In this document: positions 8,497-17,714 of the stretch, in pieces | Position numbering within the stretch: the first letter of the stretch is position 1 | Layout of the letters: the number at the start of each line of letters is the position of its first letter | DNA from: Stenotrophomonas sp. SY1 | GTDB taxonomy: Bacteria; Pseudomonadota; Gammaproteobacteria; Xanthomonadales; Xanthomonadaceae | DNA: 64,000 nucleotides | Direction of reading: 5' to 3' | NCBI RefSeq assembly: GCF_021202945.1 | Contig: NZ_JAJOYR010000002.1 | Location: 919,825-983,824 of the forward strand | Position numbers and translations under genes: made by a program | Notes under the pieces: model-generated | Database searches by the model: none | The model's input: only the letters and a program-made list of their open reading frames with translations | Told to the model about the DNA's origin: nothing

Positions 8497-9618
8497 GTGG
8501 TTGCCAGGCTGACTTCCGCTTCCAAGCTGACCACCACCGCTTCGCCCGCCCTGCTGGCGGCCGACGTGGGCGGCACGCATGTGCGCGTGGGCCTGGTGCA
8601 GCCGGGCACCGATGCCAACGCGCCGCTGTCGATGCTGGCCTACCGCCAGTACCGCTGCGCCGATTACCCCAGCCTCAGCGCGATCCTTGCCGAGTTCCCG
8701 GTCAACCACAGCACGCTGGATACCTGCGTCATCGCCAGCGCCGGCTACGCGCTGGCCGACGGCACGGTCATCTCGGCCAACCTGCCGTGGCCGCTGTCGT
8801 CCAAGCGCATCCGTCAGGACCTGGGTTACGCCGCCGTGCACGTGGTCAACGACTTCGAAGCCGTCGCCCACGCCGCCGCGCACATCAGCGCAAGCCAGGT
8901 ACTGCAACTGACCGGGCCGATCGAGGCAACGCGCGGGCCGATCCTGATCATCGGCCCCGGTACCGGCCTGGGTGCGGCGGTGTGGATTCCCACCCGCAAT
9001 GGCCCTGTCGTGCTGGCCACCGAAGCCGGCCAGGCGTCCTTGGCTGCCACCACCGATCTGGAAGTGGCCGTGCTGCAGCAGATGCTGCATGAGCGCGGCC
9101 ATGTCTCCATCGAACACGCACTGTCCGGTCCCGGCCTGCTCAACCTCTACAACGCGCTGTGTGCGGTACGCGGTGTCGCCGCCACCCACACCACGCCCGA
9201 CGCCGTCAGCGCCGCCGCCTGCGCCGGCAGTGATCCGTTGGCCGTGGAAACCCTGGAACTGTTCTGCGGAATCCTCGGTTCGACCATCGGCGACATGGCC
9301 CTGCTTTACGGCGCGCAGGGCGGCGTCTACCTGGCCGGCGGCATCCTGCCAAAGATCAGCCAATTCCTATTGAGCAGCACCTTCGTCCAGCGTTTCCTCA
9401 ACAAGGGGCCGATGGGCAAGGCGCTGCAGAGCATTCCCGTGAAGCTGGTAGAGCACGGGCAACTGGGCGTCATCGGCGCTGCCAGTTGGTATCTGGGACG
9501 CGGGGACTCCCTCCCTGACGCACCGCCACCCGCAGTACCGCACATGCATGTCGCGCCGCGCCCATGCACCGACCCGAACCAAACCGCTGCCGGCCAGCAC
9601 GCCGGAATCCCACAATGA
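8497..9618 (+). CDS. glk: Glucokinase-type sugar kinase, copy 2
   Basis: Paralogue of the kinase at 1783 in the bacterial glucokinase family, 373 residues from a GTG start. ADVGGTHVRVG, VNDFEAVAHA and GPGTGLGAAVW are all present, so it should be active. After the shared ASWYL the two proteins differ: copy 1 ends within ten residues, while this one continues for about 40 more, rich in Pro, Ala and His, with no recognisable domain. The tail probably arose by loss of the original stop. The stop codon ends 14 bases before the receptor 2 start, so the two are likely co-transcribed. Substrate is probably N-acetylglucosamine or glucose. Confidence 0.87.
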   Translation: MVARLTSASKLTTTASPALLAADVGGTHVRVGLVQPGTDANAPLSMLAYRQYRCADYPSLSAILAEFPVNHSTLDTCVIASAGYALADGTVISANLPWPLSSKRIRQDLGYAAVHVVNDFEAVAHAAAHISASQVLQLTGPIEATRGPILIIGPGTGLGAAVWIPTRNGPVVLATEAGQASLAATTDLEVAVLQQMLHERGHVSIEHALSGPGLLNLYNALCAVRGVAATHTTPDAVSAAACAGSDPLAVETLELFCGILGSTIGDMALLYGAQGGVYLAGGILPKISQFLLSSTFVQRFLNKGPMGKALQSIPVKLVEHGQLGVIGAASWYLGRGDSLPDAPPPAVPHMHVAPRPCTDPNQTAAGQHAGIPQ

Positions 9619-9632
9619 TGAGGAGAGACATC

Positions 9633-12434
9633 ATGAGGTACCGCAAGTCCGTACTATCTGCCGCCATCGTCACCTGTCTGAGCTTCTCCGCACACGCGCA
9701 GGAAGCAGACAAGAGCGCCACCGACCTTGACCGCGTTGTCGTCACCGGCATCCGCGCCAGCCTGCAGCAGTCGCTGGAAACCAAGCGCAACGCCGATGCC
9801 ATCGTCGATGTGATCACCGCCGAAGACGTGGGCAAGTTCCCGGCCACCAACGTGGCCGAGGCGATGACCCTGATCCCGGGCGTCACCATCGACCGCGCCT
9901 ACGGCCAGGGCGAGAAGGTGTCCATCCTGGGCACCGATCCGGCATTGAACCGCACCCTGCTCAACGGCCAGTCCATCGCCTCGGGCGACTGGAACATGTC
10001 CGACTTCCCGACCCGTACCTTCAACTACTCGCTGCTGGCACCGGAGCTGGTAGGCAAGGTGGAAGTGTTCAAGTCGCCGGAAGCGCGCATCGACGAAGGC
10101 TCGATCGGCGGCACCGTGATCGTCTCCACCCGCAAGCCGCTGGACATGCCGGAGAAGGTCAGCGTTTCCGGGCGTGTCAGCTACGGTCGCAATGACCGCG
10201 TCGAGAAGACCGACCCGAGCGCGTCGGCCGCATTCGCGTGGAAGAACGAAGCCGAGAACTTCGGCGTCATCATCTCCGCCCAAGCGTCCAACGAAAGCAT
10301 CCGCCGTGACGGCATCGAGTCGTACGGCATTGTCCGCGCCAAGGATTACATCGCCGGCGTGGGCGGCGCCAACGGTTCGATCACCAACCTGCCGACCGAC
10401 TGGTCGGTGGCACCGAATCCGGACGGTTCGCAGCCGACCTCGCCGCCGACCTGCGTGGGCGCCTGTGCCGAGACTGTCTATGCCAACCCGAACGCGGTCG
10501 GCCCGAACTCCACCAGCGCGCACTTCTTCGAACAGGAACGCGAGCGCAAGACCTACTCGCTGGCGCTGCAGTTCAAGCCGGTCGAGCAGATGAACATCGA
10601 ATTGAACGCACTGAAGATCGATGCCAACTTCGATCACATGGCGCAGTCGATGTTCACCCACCAGGGCAACACCTGGAACAGCCTGAAGACGCTCAGCGGT
10701 ATCACCGTCAAGGATGGCCTGATCACCAGCGCCAGCCACAAGAACGGCCTGGTCGTGTTCGACCTGCAGAACCGCCAGGCGCAGGTGGACTCGGAAACCT
10801 ACGACATCAAGCTGGAATGGAATGACGAACGCTGGTTCGCCTCCACCCACGTCGGCCGCACCAAGGCCGAGGGTGGCCCGAAGCAGGTGTTCGGCGAATT
10901 CCTGGCCCGCACCGATTACACCTGGTCCATCGCCGATGCACCGGGCAAGCCGGGCAGCGTCAACTTCACCGGCAAGAACCCATTCGTGAACCCGGACCAG
11001 TTCCAGATGGACGGCGGCTGGGGCGCCAACCCGGACCTGCCGACCTGGAACACCGGCTGGGGCGGCAACCTGGTTGAGAAGCCGACCACCGACGAGGAAA
11101 CCTACGGTCAGGTCGACTTCGGCATCAAGCTCGACTCGCCGGTGTACCTGGTGCGCTTCGGCTACAAGCAGCGCAAGCACGAAACCACCCAGATCCAGCG
11201 CGGTATCGGCCTGGCATCGGTGGCTGGCTATGGCGATGCCAAGGCTTCGGACTTCGATCCGCGCGAACTGCCCGACAACTACCTGAAGGGTTTCAGCGGC
11301 TACGGCGACCTGGGCAAGCGCTTCACCATCGATGGCTGGAAGCTGGCCGACTACATCACCAGTGGCGACTGGCTGGCACCGTGGCAGACCATGCCGGTGG
11401 TGTCGCCGTTCAGCGCCGAGGAGTTCGCCCGCAACAACTGGTCGATCAACGAAGACATCGGCGCCGCCTACCTGCAGGCCGACTTCAGCTTCGACCGCCT
11501 GCGCGGCAACATCGGCGTGCGCTACGTGCGTACCGACCTGGAATCGGGCAGCTATGCCTGCAATACCGGCCTTGCCGGCTGCACCCAGGCCAGCTGGTCG
11601 GCCGAACGACTGGCTGCTTCGTATGACCCGGTGGTGGTGAAGAACAAGTACAGCAATGTGCTGCCCAACCTGAACCTGGTATTCGACGCCACCGACAAGC
11701 TGGTGCTGCGTGCCTCGGCCGCCAAGACCATCGCTCGTCCGAACTACACCGACGTGTCCTCGTACCTGTGGCTGTCCGACACCGCCCTGACCGGCGGCGG
11801 CGGCAACCCGGAACTGGAGCCGTACAAGTCCACCAACCTGGACTTCTCGGCCGAGTGGTACTTCGCCGAGAACGCGATCCTGGCCGGTTCGATCTTCTAC
11901 CGCGACGTGGCTGACTACATCCTCACCGAGTCCACCCCGGAAACGCACTGGAACCAGAACCAGAACAAGAACGACACCTACATGGTCGACCGTCCGCGCA
12001 ACGCCGGTGACGCCAAGATCAAGGGCTACTCGCTGGCCTGGCAGCAGAACTTCGGCCTGGGCTTCGGCATCGTCGCCAACTACACCTACTCCGATGGTGA
12101 AGCCACCGACGGCCGTCCGCTGCCGTTCAACTCGAAGAACCAGTTCAACATCAGCCCGTTCTTCGAGAACGACAACTGGACCGCACGCGTGACCTACGGC
12201 TGGCGTGACAAGTACTTCACCCAGGTCAGTGCCGGCCGCGAACTGTGGACCATGGACTACGCATCGCTGGATGCATCGGTGGCCTACCAGATCACCGAAA
12301 ACCTGTCCGTCGGCCTGGATGCGATGAACCTGCTCGATGAGGAGTACCACTCCTACTCCGGCGTGGAGCAGCTCACCCGCGGTGCCTACCTGAGCGGCCG
12401 TCGCTACAACGCCTCGCTGCGCTTTGCCTTCTAA
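9633..12434 (+). CDS. TonB-dependent receptor, copy 2
   Basis: Outer-membrane receptor of 933 residues, homologous to copy 1. The signal peptide ends at SFSAHAQE, DLDRVVVTG is the TonB-box region, and the barrel ends in ASLRFAF. The start at 9633 follows AGGAGAG and matches copy 1; an earlier ATG at 9615 overlaps the kinase stop. Plug residues are close to copy 1, but many barrel loops differ, including a Cys-containing loop with PPTCVGACAET. This suggests the copies take up related but not identical ligands. The ligand class is inferred from the neighbouring hexosaminidases. Confidence 0.9.
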   Translation: MRYRKSVLSAAIVTCLSFSAHAQEADKSATDLDRVVVTGIRASLQQSLETKRNADAIVDVITAEDVGKFPATNVAEAMTLIPGVTIDRAYGQGEKVSILGTDPALNRTLLNGQSIASGDWNMSDFPTRTFNYSLLAPELVGKVEVFKSPEARIDEGSIGGTVIVSTRKPLDMPEKVSVSGRVSYGRNDRVEKTDPSASAAFAWKNEAENFGVIISAQASNESIRRDGIESYGIVRAKDYIAGVGGANGSITNLPTDWSVAPNPDGSQPTSPPTCVGACAETVYANPNAVGPNSTSAHFFEQERERKTYSLALQFKPVEQMNIELNALKIDANFDHMAQSMFTHQGNTWNSLKTLSGITVKDGLITSASHKNGLVVFDLQNRQAQVDSETYDIKLEWNDERWFASTHVGRTKAEGGPKQVFGEFLARTDYTWSIADAPGKPGSVNFTGKNPFVNPDQFQMDGGWGANPDLPTWNTGWGGNLVEKPTTDEETYGQVDFGIKLDSPVYLVRFGYKQRKHETTQIQRGIGLASVAGYGDAKASDFDPRELPDNYLKGFSGYGDLGKRFTIDGWKLADYITSGDWLAPWQTMPVVSPFSAEEFARNNWSINEDIGAAYLQADFSFDRLRGNIGVRYVRTDLESGSYACNTGLAGCTQASWSAERLAASYDPVVVKNKYSNVLPNLNLVFDATDKLVLRASAAKTIARPNYTDVSSYLWLSDTALTGGGGNPELEPYKSTNLDFSAEWYFAENAILAGSIFYRDVADYILTESTPETHWNQNQNKNDTYMVDRPRNAGDAKIKGYSLAWQQNFGLGFGIVANYTYSDGEATDGRPLPFNSKNQFNISPFFENDNWTARVTYGWRDKYFTQVSAGRELWTMDYASLDASVAYQITENLSVGLDAMNLLDEEYHSYSGVEQLTRGAYLSGRRYNASLRFAF

Positions 12435-12480
12435 GGCGCAGCACTGAACCAACCGTTTCATCCGCTGTTTTTCTCCTCCA

Positions 12481-12515
12481 GCGGGCCTGGGGTTTCCAGG
12501 CCCGCTTTTTTTTTT
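12481..12515 (+). terminator. Strong Rho-independent terminator after receptor 2
   Basis: GCGGGCCTGG pairs perfectly with CCAGGCCCGC around a 5-base loop and is followed by ten T. It closes the second kinase-receptor unit and separates it from hexosaminidase 2. Confidence 0.9.
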
Positions 12516-12778
12516 GAGATAACAGTTCGCTCTTTCAGTCGTCACTCCCACACGGCGGCACGTCAATCGATACCAGCCGGCCGATTGCGGCTGTTTCTTC
12601 CAGACGATGAAAGGGAAGAATCAAAGGAAAAGTACGAGCGTTCCCGCCCGCGCTGGAGTGGCGCGTGCAAAGACCGCCCGGCCCTGAAAGGGGCAATGCA
12701 ACGCAGCCCCAGAACAGCCAGGCAAAGCCCCACCCAACGCATCACGCCTGACCGAACCATCCATTACCCGGAACACAC
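12516..12778. other. Spacer upstream of hexosaminidase 2
   Basis: The gap between the receptor 2 terminator and the hexosaminidase start has no TGACA-N4-TGTCA site and no convincing gene. It presumably carries the hexosaminidase 2 promoter, but no clear -35/-10 pair stands out. Confidence 0.4.
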
Positions 12779-15106
12779 ATGACCCGACTGCAAACGCACC
12801 TTCCCGTCCGCAGCCTGTTGGCCAGTTGTCTGATGCTGGGCGCCAGCCTCACCGCTTCGGCTGCCGTCCATGCGCCGCCCTCGCTGGCCATTCCCGTCAT
12901 TCCCGCACCGCAGCAGGTGCAGGCAAGCAGCGCCGGTTACACCGTCAACGCGCGCAGCCGCATCAGCGGCAACGATGACGCGGCACGTACCGTCGCCTCA
13001 CAGTTCACCCAGCTGCTGGGCAAGACCTCCCCACTCCAGCTCGCCGTGGCCGACAGCGCCAAGGCAGTCGCCGATATTCATTTCCTTCTGGAGCCGGCCA
13101 AGGCCGATGCCGTGGAAGGCAGCTATCGTCTTGATGTCACCGCCAAAGGCATCACCGTGCGCGCGGGCAGCAGCGCCGGCCTGTTCCATGGCGCGATGAC
13201 GTTGCTGCAGATGCTCACCCCGGCCAGCACGGCCGATGTCGCCGTGCCTGCGGTCAGCATCACCGATGCCCCGCGTTTTTCCTGGCGCGGCTTCATGCTC
13301 GACTCGGCCCGTCACTTCCAGAGCGTGGACGACATCAAGCTGCTGATCGATGCGATGGCATTGCACAAGCTCAACGTGCTGCATTGGCATCTCACCGACG
13401 ACCAGGGTTGGCGCATGGAGATCAAGCGCTATCCCAAGCTCACCGAGATCGGCAGCTGCCGCGCGCCGGCGGGCGAAGCCGGCATCAAGGCCGATGGCAC
13501 GCCCAACCTGTATTGCGGCTACTACACGCAGGAGCAGATCCGCGACGTGGTGGCCTATGCGTCCTCGCGCCACATCACCGTGGTGCCGGAAATCGACGTG
13601 CCCGGCCATGCCCAGGCGGCGGTTGCGGCCTATCCGGAACACGGCGTGGTCGATGGCCCGACCCAACCCTCGGCGAACTGGGGCGTGAACCCCTATCTGT
13701 TCAACCCGCGCGAGGAAACCCTGCAGTTCCTGGAAAACATCCTGGCCGAAGTCATCGAGATGTTCCCCGGCCAGTACGTCCACATCGGCGGCGACGAAGC
13801 CGTGAAGTACCAGTGGCAGGCCTCGCCGCAGGTGCAGGCGCACATCCGCGCGCTCGGCCTGAAGGATGAGGAAGCGCTGCAGTCATACATGCTCAAGCGT
13901 CTGGAAAAGTATCTGGAAGACCACGACCGCAAGCTGATCGGCTGGGATGAAATCATCGAAGGCGGCCTGCCGCCGCAGGCGACGGTGATGTCCTGGCGCG
14001 GCATCGAAGGCGGCATCGAAGCAGCCCAGCATGGCCATGATGTGGTGATGACGCCGGGCAACACGCTGTACCTGGATTTCCTGCAGACCAACCTGCCGGG
14101 CGAGCCGCCGGGCCGCCCGAAGTTCACCTCGATGCAGCGCATCTACGCCTTCGACCCGGTGCCGGCGCAGCTCAACGCCGCCCAGCGCAAGCACGTCCTC
14201 GGCGTCCAGGCCAACATGTGGACCGAGCACACCCGCACCACCGCACGACTGCAACACAACGTGTTCCCGCGCATGGCCGCGCTGGCCGAGATTGCGTGGA
14301 CGCCGCTGGAACGCAAGAGCTACGACGATTTCCTCAGCCGCCTGCCGGCGCAGTTGCAGCGCTATCGGGCGCTGGGCATCGGCTATGGCCAGACCGCCCT
14401 GTCGGTGGCGATGAAGCGCCAGGACGACCGCGTCGGCGGCAAGGTCACGGTGGAACTGTCCAACCCGCTCAGCTACCGCGATGTCCGTTACACCACCGAC
14501 GGCAGCACGCCCACCGCACAGTCGCCCAGCTACGGCGACGCACTGACCCTGCCGGTACCAACCGAACTGAAGGCAATGGCGTTCTTCAACGGCAAGCCGT
14601 TGAGCGATGCGCCCAGCAGCTGGACCCTGGATGCAGCCTCACAGTTGAGCCGTACCGACAAGACCCTGGCCCAATGCCCGGAAGGTGGGCGCCTGCAACT
14701 GCGACTGGAAGACGACAATCCGCTCGATGGCCCACGCGAATCCTTCGACGTGACCATCTTCAATCCGTGCTGGCTGTGGAAGGACGTGCAGTTGCAGGGG
14801 CTGGCTTCGGTCAAGGTGCGCGCCGGGCGCATTCCGTACAACTTCGGCCTGCTGCACCACGAAGAAGCCAAGCGCGGCTATCGCAAGCCGATAGCCAAAC
14901 ATGGGGAGTTCGAAGTGCGTGCCGGTTGCCACGGTCGCGTGCTGGCCTCTGCACCGCTGCCGGAGAACCCCGGTGCCGATGGCTTCATCGAACTGGAAGC
15001 ACCACTGCGCACCGGCCCTGAGCAGGTCAGCGACCTGTGCATCACCTTCAGCGGCGACACCCGTCCGCAGATGTGGGTGCTGAACAAGGTGGAGCTGGGG
15101 CTCTAA
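12779..15106 (+). CDS. Secreted GH20 beta-N-acetylhexosaminidase, copy 2
   Basis: Second family 20 hexosaminidase, 775 residues, parallel to the protein at 5760. A signal peptide (LLASCLMLGASLTASA) is followed by the GH20b-like domain and the catalytic barrel with LHWHLTDDQGWR and the catalytic pair in HIGGDEAV (D339, E340). The C-terminal region is shared with copy 1, including the FNPCWLWKDV and RAGRIPYNF segments. No strong ribosome site is visible before the ATG. Together the two enzymes probably shorten chitin- or glycan-derived oligosaccharides for the receptors and permease. Confidence 0.92.
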   Translation: MTRLQTHLPVRSLLASCLMLGASLTASAAVHAPPSLAIPVIPAPQQVQASSAGYTVNARSRISGNDDAARTVASQFTQLLGKTSPLQLAVADSAKAVADIHFLLEPAKADAVEGSYRLDVTAKGITVRAGSSAGLFHGAMTLLQMLTPASTADVAVPAVSITDAPRFSWRGFMLDSARHFQSVDDIKLLIDAMALHKLNVLHWHLTDDQGWRMEIKRYPKLTEIGSCRAPAGEAGIKADGTPNLYCGYYTQEQIRDVVAYASSRHITVVPEIDVPGHAQAAVAAYPEHGVVDGPTQPSANWGVNPYLFNPREETLQFLENILAEVIEMFPGQYVHIGGDEAVKYQWQASPQVQAHIRALGLKDEEALQSYMLKRLEKYLEDHDRKLIGWDEIIEGGLPPQATVMSWRGIEGGIEAAQHGHDVVMTPGNTLYLDFLQTNLPGEPPGRPKFTSMQRIYAFDPVPAQLNAAQRKHVLGVQANMWTEHTRTTARLQHNVFPRMAALAEIAWTPLERKSYDDFLSRLPAQLQRYRALGIGYGQTALSVAMKRQDDRVGGKVTVELSNPLSYRDVRYTTDGSTPTAQSPSYGDALTLPVPTELKAMAFFNGKPLSDAPSSWTLDAASQLSRTDKTLAQCPEGGRLQLRLEDDNPLDGPRESFDVTIFNPCWLWKDVQLQGLASVKVRAGRIPYNFGLLHHEEAKRGYRKPIAKHGEFEVRAGCHGRVLASAPLPENPGADGFIELEAPLRTGPEQVSDLCITFSGDTRPQMWVLNKVELGL

Positions 15107-15126
15107 GCGCCGGCAATTGGGGATTG

Positions 15127-15194
15127 GTAGAGCGGAGCCATGCTCCGCTGCGGCATTACCGGTGATGTCATTGCCGAGCATGGCTCGGCACTAC
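15127..15194. repeat. SMAG-like REP pair, inverted
   Basis: GTAG-headed palindromes at 15127-15150 (core GCGGAGCCATGCTCCGC) and, on the other strand, 15172-15194 (core GCCGAGCATGGCTCGGC). They lie between two converging genes, hexosaminidase 2 and the VanZ-like gene, whose stop codon is only two bases from the repeat end. Confidence 0.8.
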
Positions 15195-15196
15195 CT

Positions 15197-15586
15197 CTAA
15201 TCCCTGCGTTGCAGGCGCAGCAGCAGGTCGCGCAGCGGCGTCAGCGCAATCGCCATGCCGGCCAGCACGCCAATGCTGTTGGCCAGCACATCCATCGGAT
15301 CGGCGACGCGGTTGTCGGTCAGCGCGCCCTGCAAGCCTTCAATGCCCATCCCCAGCACCAACAAGCCCAACGCCACTGCGCACAGCGCGCGGCGCGTGGC
15401 GAACAGCTGCACCGCGCTGGCGGAAAGCAGGAAGTAGGCAAGGAAGTGCTCGACCTTGTCGCTGTTGGGTGGCAACCCCAAGGGTGGCGGCGGGATCAGG
15501 CACACCACCACCAGCGCCAACACCGCCATGCACCACAGCAACAACCAGAAGCGCTGGTTGCGCAGCGGCTTGAGTACTGAACTCAC
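15197..15586 (-). CDS. VanZ-like membrane protein
   Basis: Small inner-membrane protein of 129 residues with about four hydrophobic segments and the VanZ-family pattern PNSDKVEHFLAYFLL, then IEGLQG and DPMDVLANSIGVLAG. The VanZ family is named after a teicoplanin-resistance protein, but most members are of unknown function and no resistance role should be assumed. It starts with GTG at 15586, overlapping the stop of the upstream methyltransferase gene, so the two are almost certainly co-transcribed. Confidence 0.8.
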   Translation of the reverse strand: MSSVLKPLRNQRFWLLLWCMAVLALVVVCLIPPPPLGLPPNSDKVEHFLAYFLLSASAVQLFATRRALCAVALGLLVLGMGIEGLQGALTDNRVADPMDVLANSIGVLAGMAIALTPLRDLLLRLQRRD

Positions 15587-16767
15587 AGGCGCCAGGTCAG
15601 GTCGCCCATCAGGAACGAGGCCGACATGTCCACATCACGGCTGAAGGCCATCACCTGGAAGCGCTCGCCCATCTCGGTCGGCAGGGTCAGCCGCTTGAGC
15701 TGGTCACGCAGGCGCATGCGCCCCACTTCGTCGGTGCGTTCCTCGGCCTGTTCCAGCAAGCCGGTGATGCCATTGCCCAACAGGAAGCTGGCCTGGTTGC
15801 AGTAGCCGGCCAGGTCGAAGCCGGCGTTGGTGCCGGCCTCGGCCAGCGCGGTGAAATCCACCGATGCGGTGATGTCCTGCAGCCCTGGCCACAGGAACAC
15901 GTCGTTGTGCACGCGGTGGCGGTAGAACGCGCGCAGCGTGCCGTCGGTGCGGTCGTGCTGGTAGAACTCGGCACGCGGATAGCCGTAGTCGACAAACAAC
16001 ATCGCGCCGCGCTGCATGCCGCCGGCCACCGCCTGGATCCAGTACGGCAACTGCGGCAGCACTTCGGAGCGATAGTCCTGTGCCAACGGGCGTTCCAGGT
16101 AGCGTTCGATATGCCGCACCGAGGCGGTGATCAGCGCGTCGGCCGGCTGCGCACCGCGCACGAAACGGCCTTCACCATCAAGCTCGACGGTTTCCTCGTA
16201 GATCTCGCCTTCGCTGATCCGGAAGCGTGGCGTCGGCAGCGCATCGATCACTTCGTTGGCGAACAGCACGCCGTCCCAGTCGTCATCGAACGGACGGTCC
16301 AGCCATTCCACCAGCGCGAACACCGGTGGGATCAGGGCTTTCTCCAGGCGCTCGCGCTGGCGCTCGCGCAGGTCCGCACTGGGTTCGAGGATGGCGTAGC
16401 GCTCGGGCAGCGCGTCCAGCTCCAGCAGGCGCTTGAGCATGATCTCGGCGAAGGCACCACTGCCGCCGCCCAGCTCCAGCATGCGTGCCTGCGGGCCCAG
16501 CTGCTGCAGCACCGGCGCCACCGCGTTGGCGGTGGTCGCGGCGAACAGCGGGCCCATTTCCGGCGAGGTGACGAAATCACCGGCCGCACCGAACTTGCTG
16601 GCGCCGGCGCTGTAATAGCCCCAACCCGGGGCATACAGGGCCAGCTCCATGAAGCGCGAGAATGGCACTGCACCGCCCTGGGCGCAGATGTCGGCACGCA
16701 GGTGCGCGGCCAGCTGATCGCTGTGCGCGAGTGCGTCGGGATCGGGCGTGGGCAGGTCGGAATGCAT
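15583..16767 (-). CDS. MidA/NDUFAF7-like SAM-dependent methyltransferase
   Basis: Protein of 394 residues in the COG1565 family. The SAM-binding motif is MLELGGGSGAFAEIML, and the family features PFSRFMELALYAPGWGYY and FVTSPEMGPLF are present. The mitochondrial relative NDUFAF7/MidA methylates an arginine of a complex I subunit; the bacterial substrate is not established. The start at 16767 (MHSDLPTP) is preferred because the longer frame overlaps the divergent reductase gene and has no family similarity. It is transcribed away from the pteridine reductase across a 54-base gap. Confidence 0.85.
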   Translation of the reverse strand: MHSDLPTPDPDALAHSDQLAAHLRADICAQGGAVPFSRFMELALYAPGWGYYSAGASKFGAAGDFVTSPEMGPLFAATTANAVAPVLQQLGPQARMLELGGGSGAFAEIMLKRLLELDALPERYAILEPSADLRERQRERLEKALIPPVFALVEWLDRPFDDDWDGVLFANEVIDALPTPRFRISEGEIYEETVELDGEGRFVRGAQPADALITASVRHIERYLERPLAQDYRSEVLPQLPYWIQAVAGGMQRGAMLFVDYGYPRAEFYQHDRTDGTLRAFYRHRVHNDVFLWPGLQDITASVDFTALAEAGTNAGFDLAGYCNQASFLLGNGITGLLEQAEERTDEVGRMRLRDQLKRLTLPTEMGERFQVMAFSRDVDMSASFLMGDLTWRL

Positions 16768-16821
16768 GGGACGGCGGTTTACGGAGACAATGCACAGGAT
16801 AGCCGAGTGAGGAAACCGCAG

Positions 16822-17559
16822 ATGACAGAATTCCAACGGGTGGCCCTGGTCACCGGCAGCGCGCGCCGCATCGGCGCGACCATCGCCCGCCACCTGCACG
16901 CCCACGGCTATCGCGTCGCCCTGCATGCGCACCAGTCCAGCGAGGAGCTGCAATCGTTGGCCTTCGACCTGGAAAGCGAGCGCGCCGGCAGCGTGCTGGC
17001 GGTGGAGGCGGACCTGCGCGACCCGACCAGCCTGCCGGACCTGGTCGAGCAGGTGGTCAGCCATTTCGGCCGGCTGGATGCGCTGGTCAACAACGCCTCC
17101 AACTTCTTCCCTACCCCGTTCGGGCAGGTACAGGTGGAACAGTGGGATGACCTGTTCGCGGTGAATGCGCGGGCGCCGTTCTTCCTGGCCCAGGCGGCAG
17201 CCGAGCACCTGATCAAGCAGCGCGGCGCGATCGTCAACCTGACCGACCTGCACGCCACCCAGCCACTGCGCGACCACCCGGCCTACTGCGCGGCCAAGGC
17301 CGCGCTGGAGATGACCACCCGCTCATTGGCGCTGGAACTGGCCCCGCATGTGCGGGTCAACGCCATCGCCCCCGGTGCCATCCTCTGGCCGGAACAGGGC
17401 AAGAGCGAGCAGGCCAAGCAGAAGCTGATGGAGCGCACGCCGATGGCACGCATCGGCACCCCGCACGAGATCGCCTCGACGGTGCGCTGGCTACTGGATG
17501 ACGCCGGCTACATCACCGGGCAGACGCTGCGGCTGGACGGCGGCCGGACCCTGACCTGA
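16822..17559 (+). CDS. Pteridine reductase (short-chain dehydrogenase)
   Basis: NADPH-dependent short-chain dehydrogenase of 245 residues. The cofactor loop is TGSARRIG, with the Arg typical of PTR1/FolM pteridine reductases, NNASNFFPTPFG follows, and the catalytic YxxxK is in AYCAAKAAL. The usual catalytic Ser is replaced by Asp in NLTDLHA, another mark of PTR1/FolM enzymes. It probably reduces dihydrobiopterin or dihydrofolate. The folate gene folK lies next to it on the opposite strand, which supports a pterin role. The start at 16822 follows GAGG by about ten bases. Confidence 0.85.
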   Translation: MTEFQRVALVTGSARRIGATIARHLHAHGYRVALHAHQSSEELQSLAFDLESERAGSVLAVEADLRDPTSLPDLVEQVVSHFGRLDALVNNASNFFPTPFGQVQVEQWDDLFAVNARAPFFLAQAAAEHLIKQRGAIVNLTDLHATQPLRDHPAYCAAKAALEMTTRSLALELAPHVRVNAIAPGAILWPEQGKSEQAKQKLMERTPMARIGTPHEIASTVRWLLDDAGYITGQTLRLDGGRTLT

Positions 17560-17589
17560 GCCGGGATTGGCGCCTGATCCAAGCCCAGC

Positions 17590-17714
17590 GATGGAGCGCA
17601 GCCATGCTGCGCTGAGGCCTTATCGATGAATGCCGCTTGTCCCGGGCATCAAGCTTGCCGAGCATGGCTCGGCACTACCCGGCCTTGCTGCTGCCGAGCA
17701 TCGCTCGGCGTTAC
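17590..17714. repeat. Cluster of three SMAG-like palindromes
   Basis: Elements at 17590-17617, 17656-17678 and 17692-17714. The last two read in the same direction with GCCGAGC-GCTCGGC cores; the first faces them. The third element runs into folK: the TAA stop of folK (17711-17713) lies inside its GTTAC end. The cluster fills the space between the converging pteridine reductase and folK genes. Confidence 0.75.

Noticed and set aside
9654..12566. 970-residue minus-strand frame across receptor 2
   Set aside because: Same reason: a shadow of a well-supported receptor gene, with no family features.
12585..12782. 65-residue frame between receptor 2 and hexosaminidase 2
   Set aside because: Arg/Pro-rich, no ribosome site, no similarity that I recognise; likely chance.
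15583..17277. Long N-terminal extension of the MidA-like protein to 17277
   Set aside because: The extra residues overlap the divergent pteridine reductase and have no family match; the start at 16767 fits the family.
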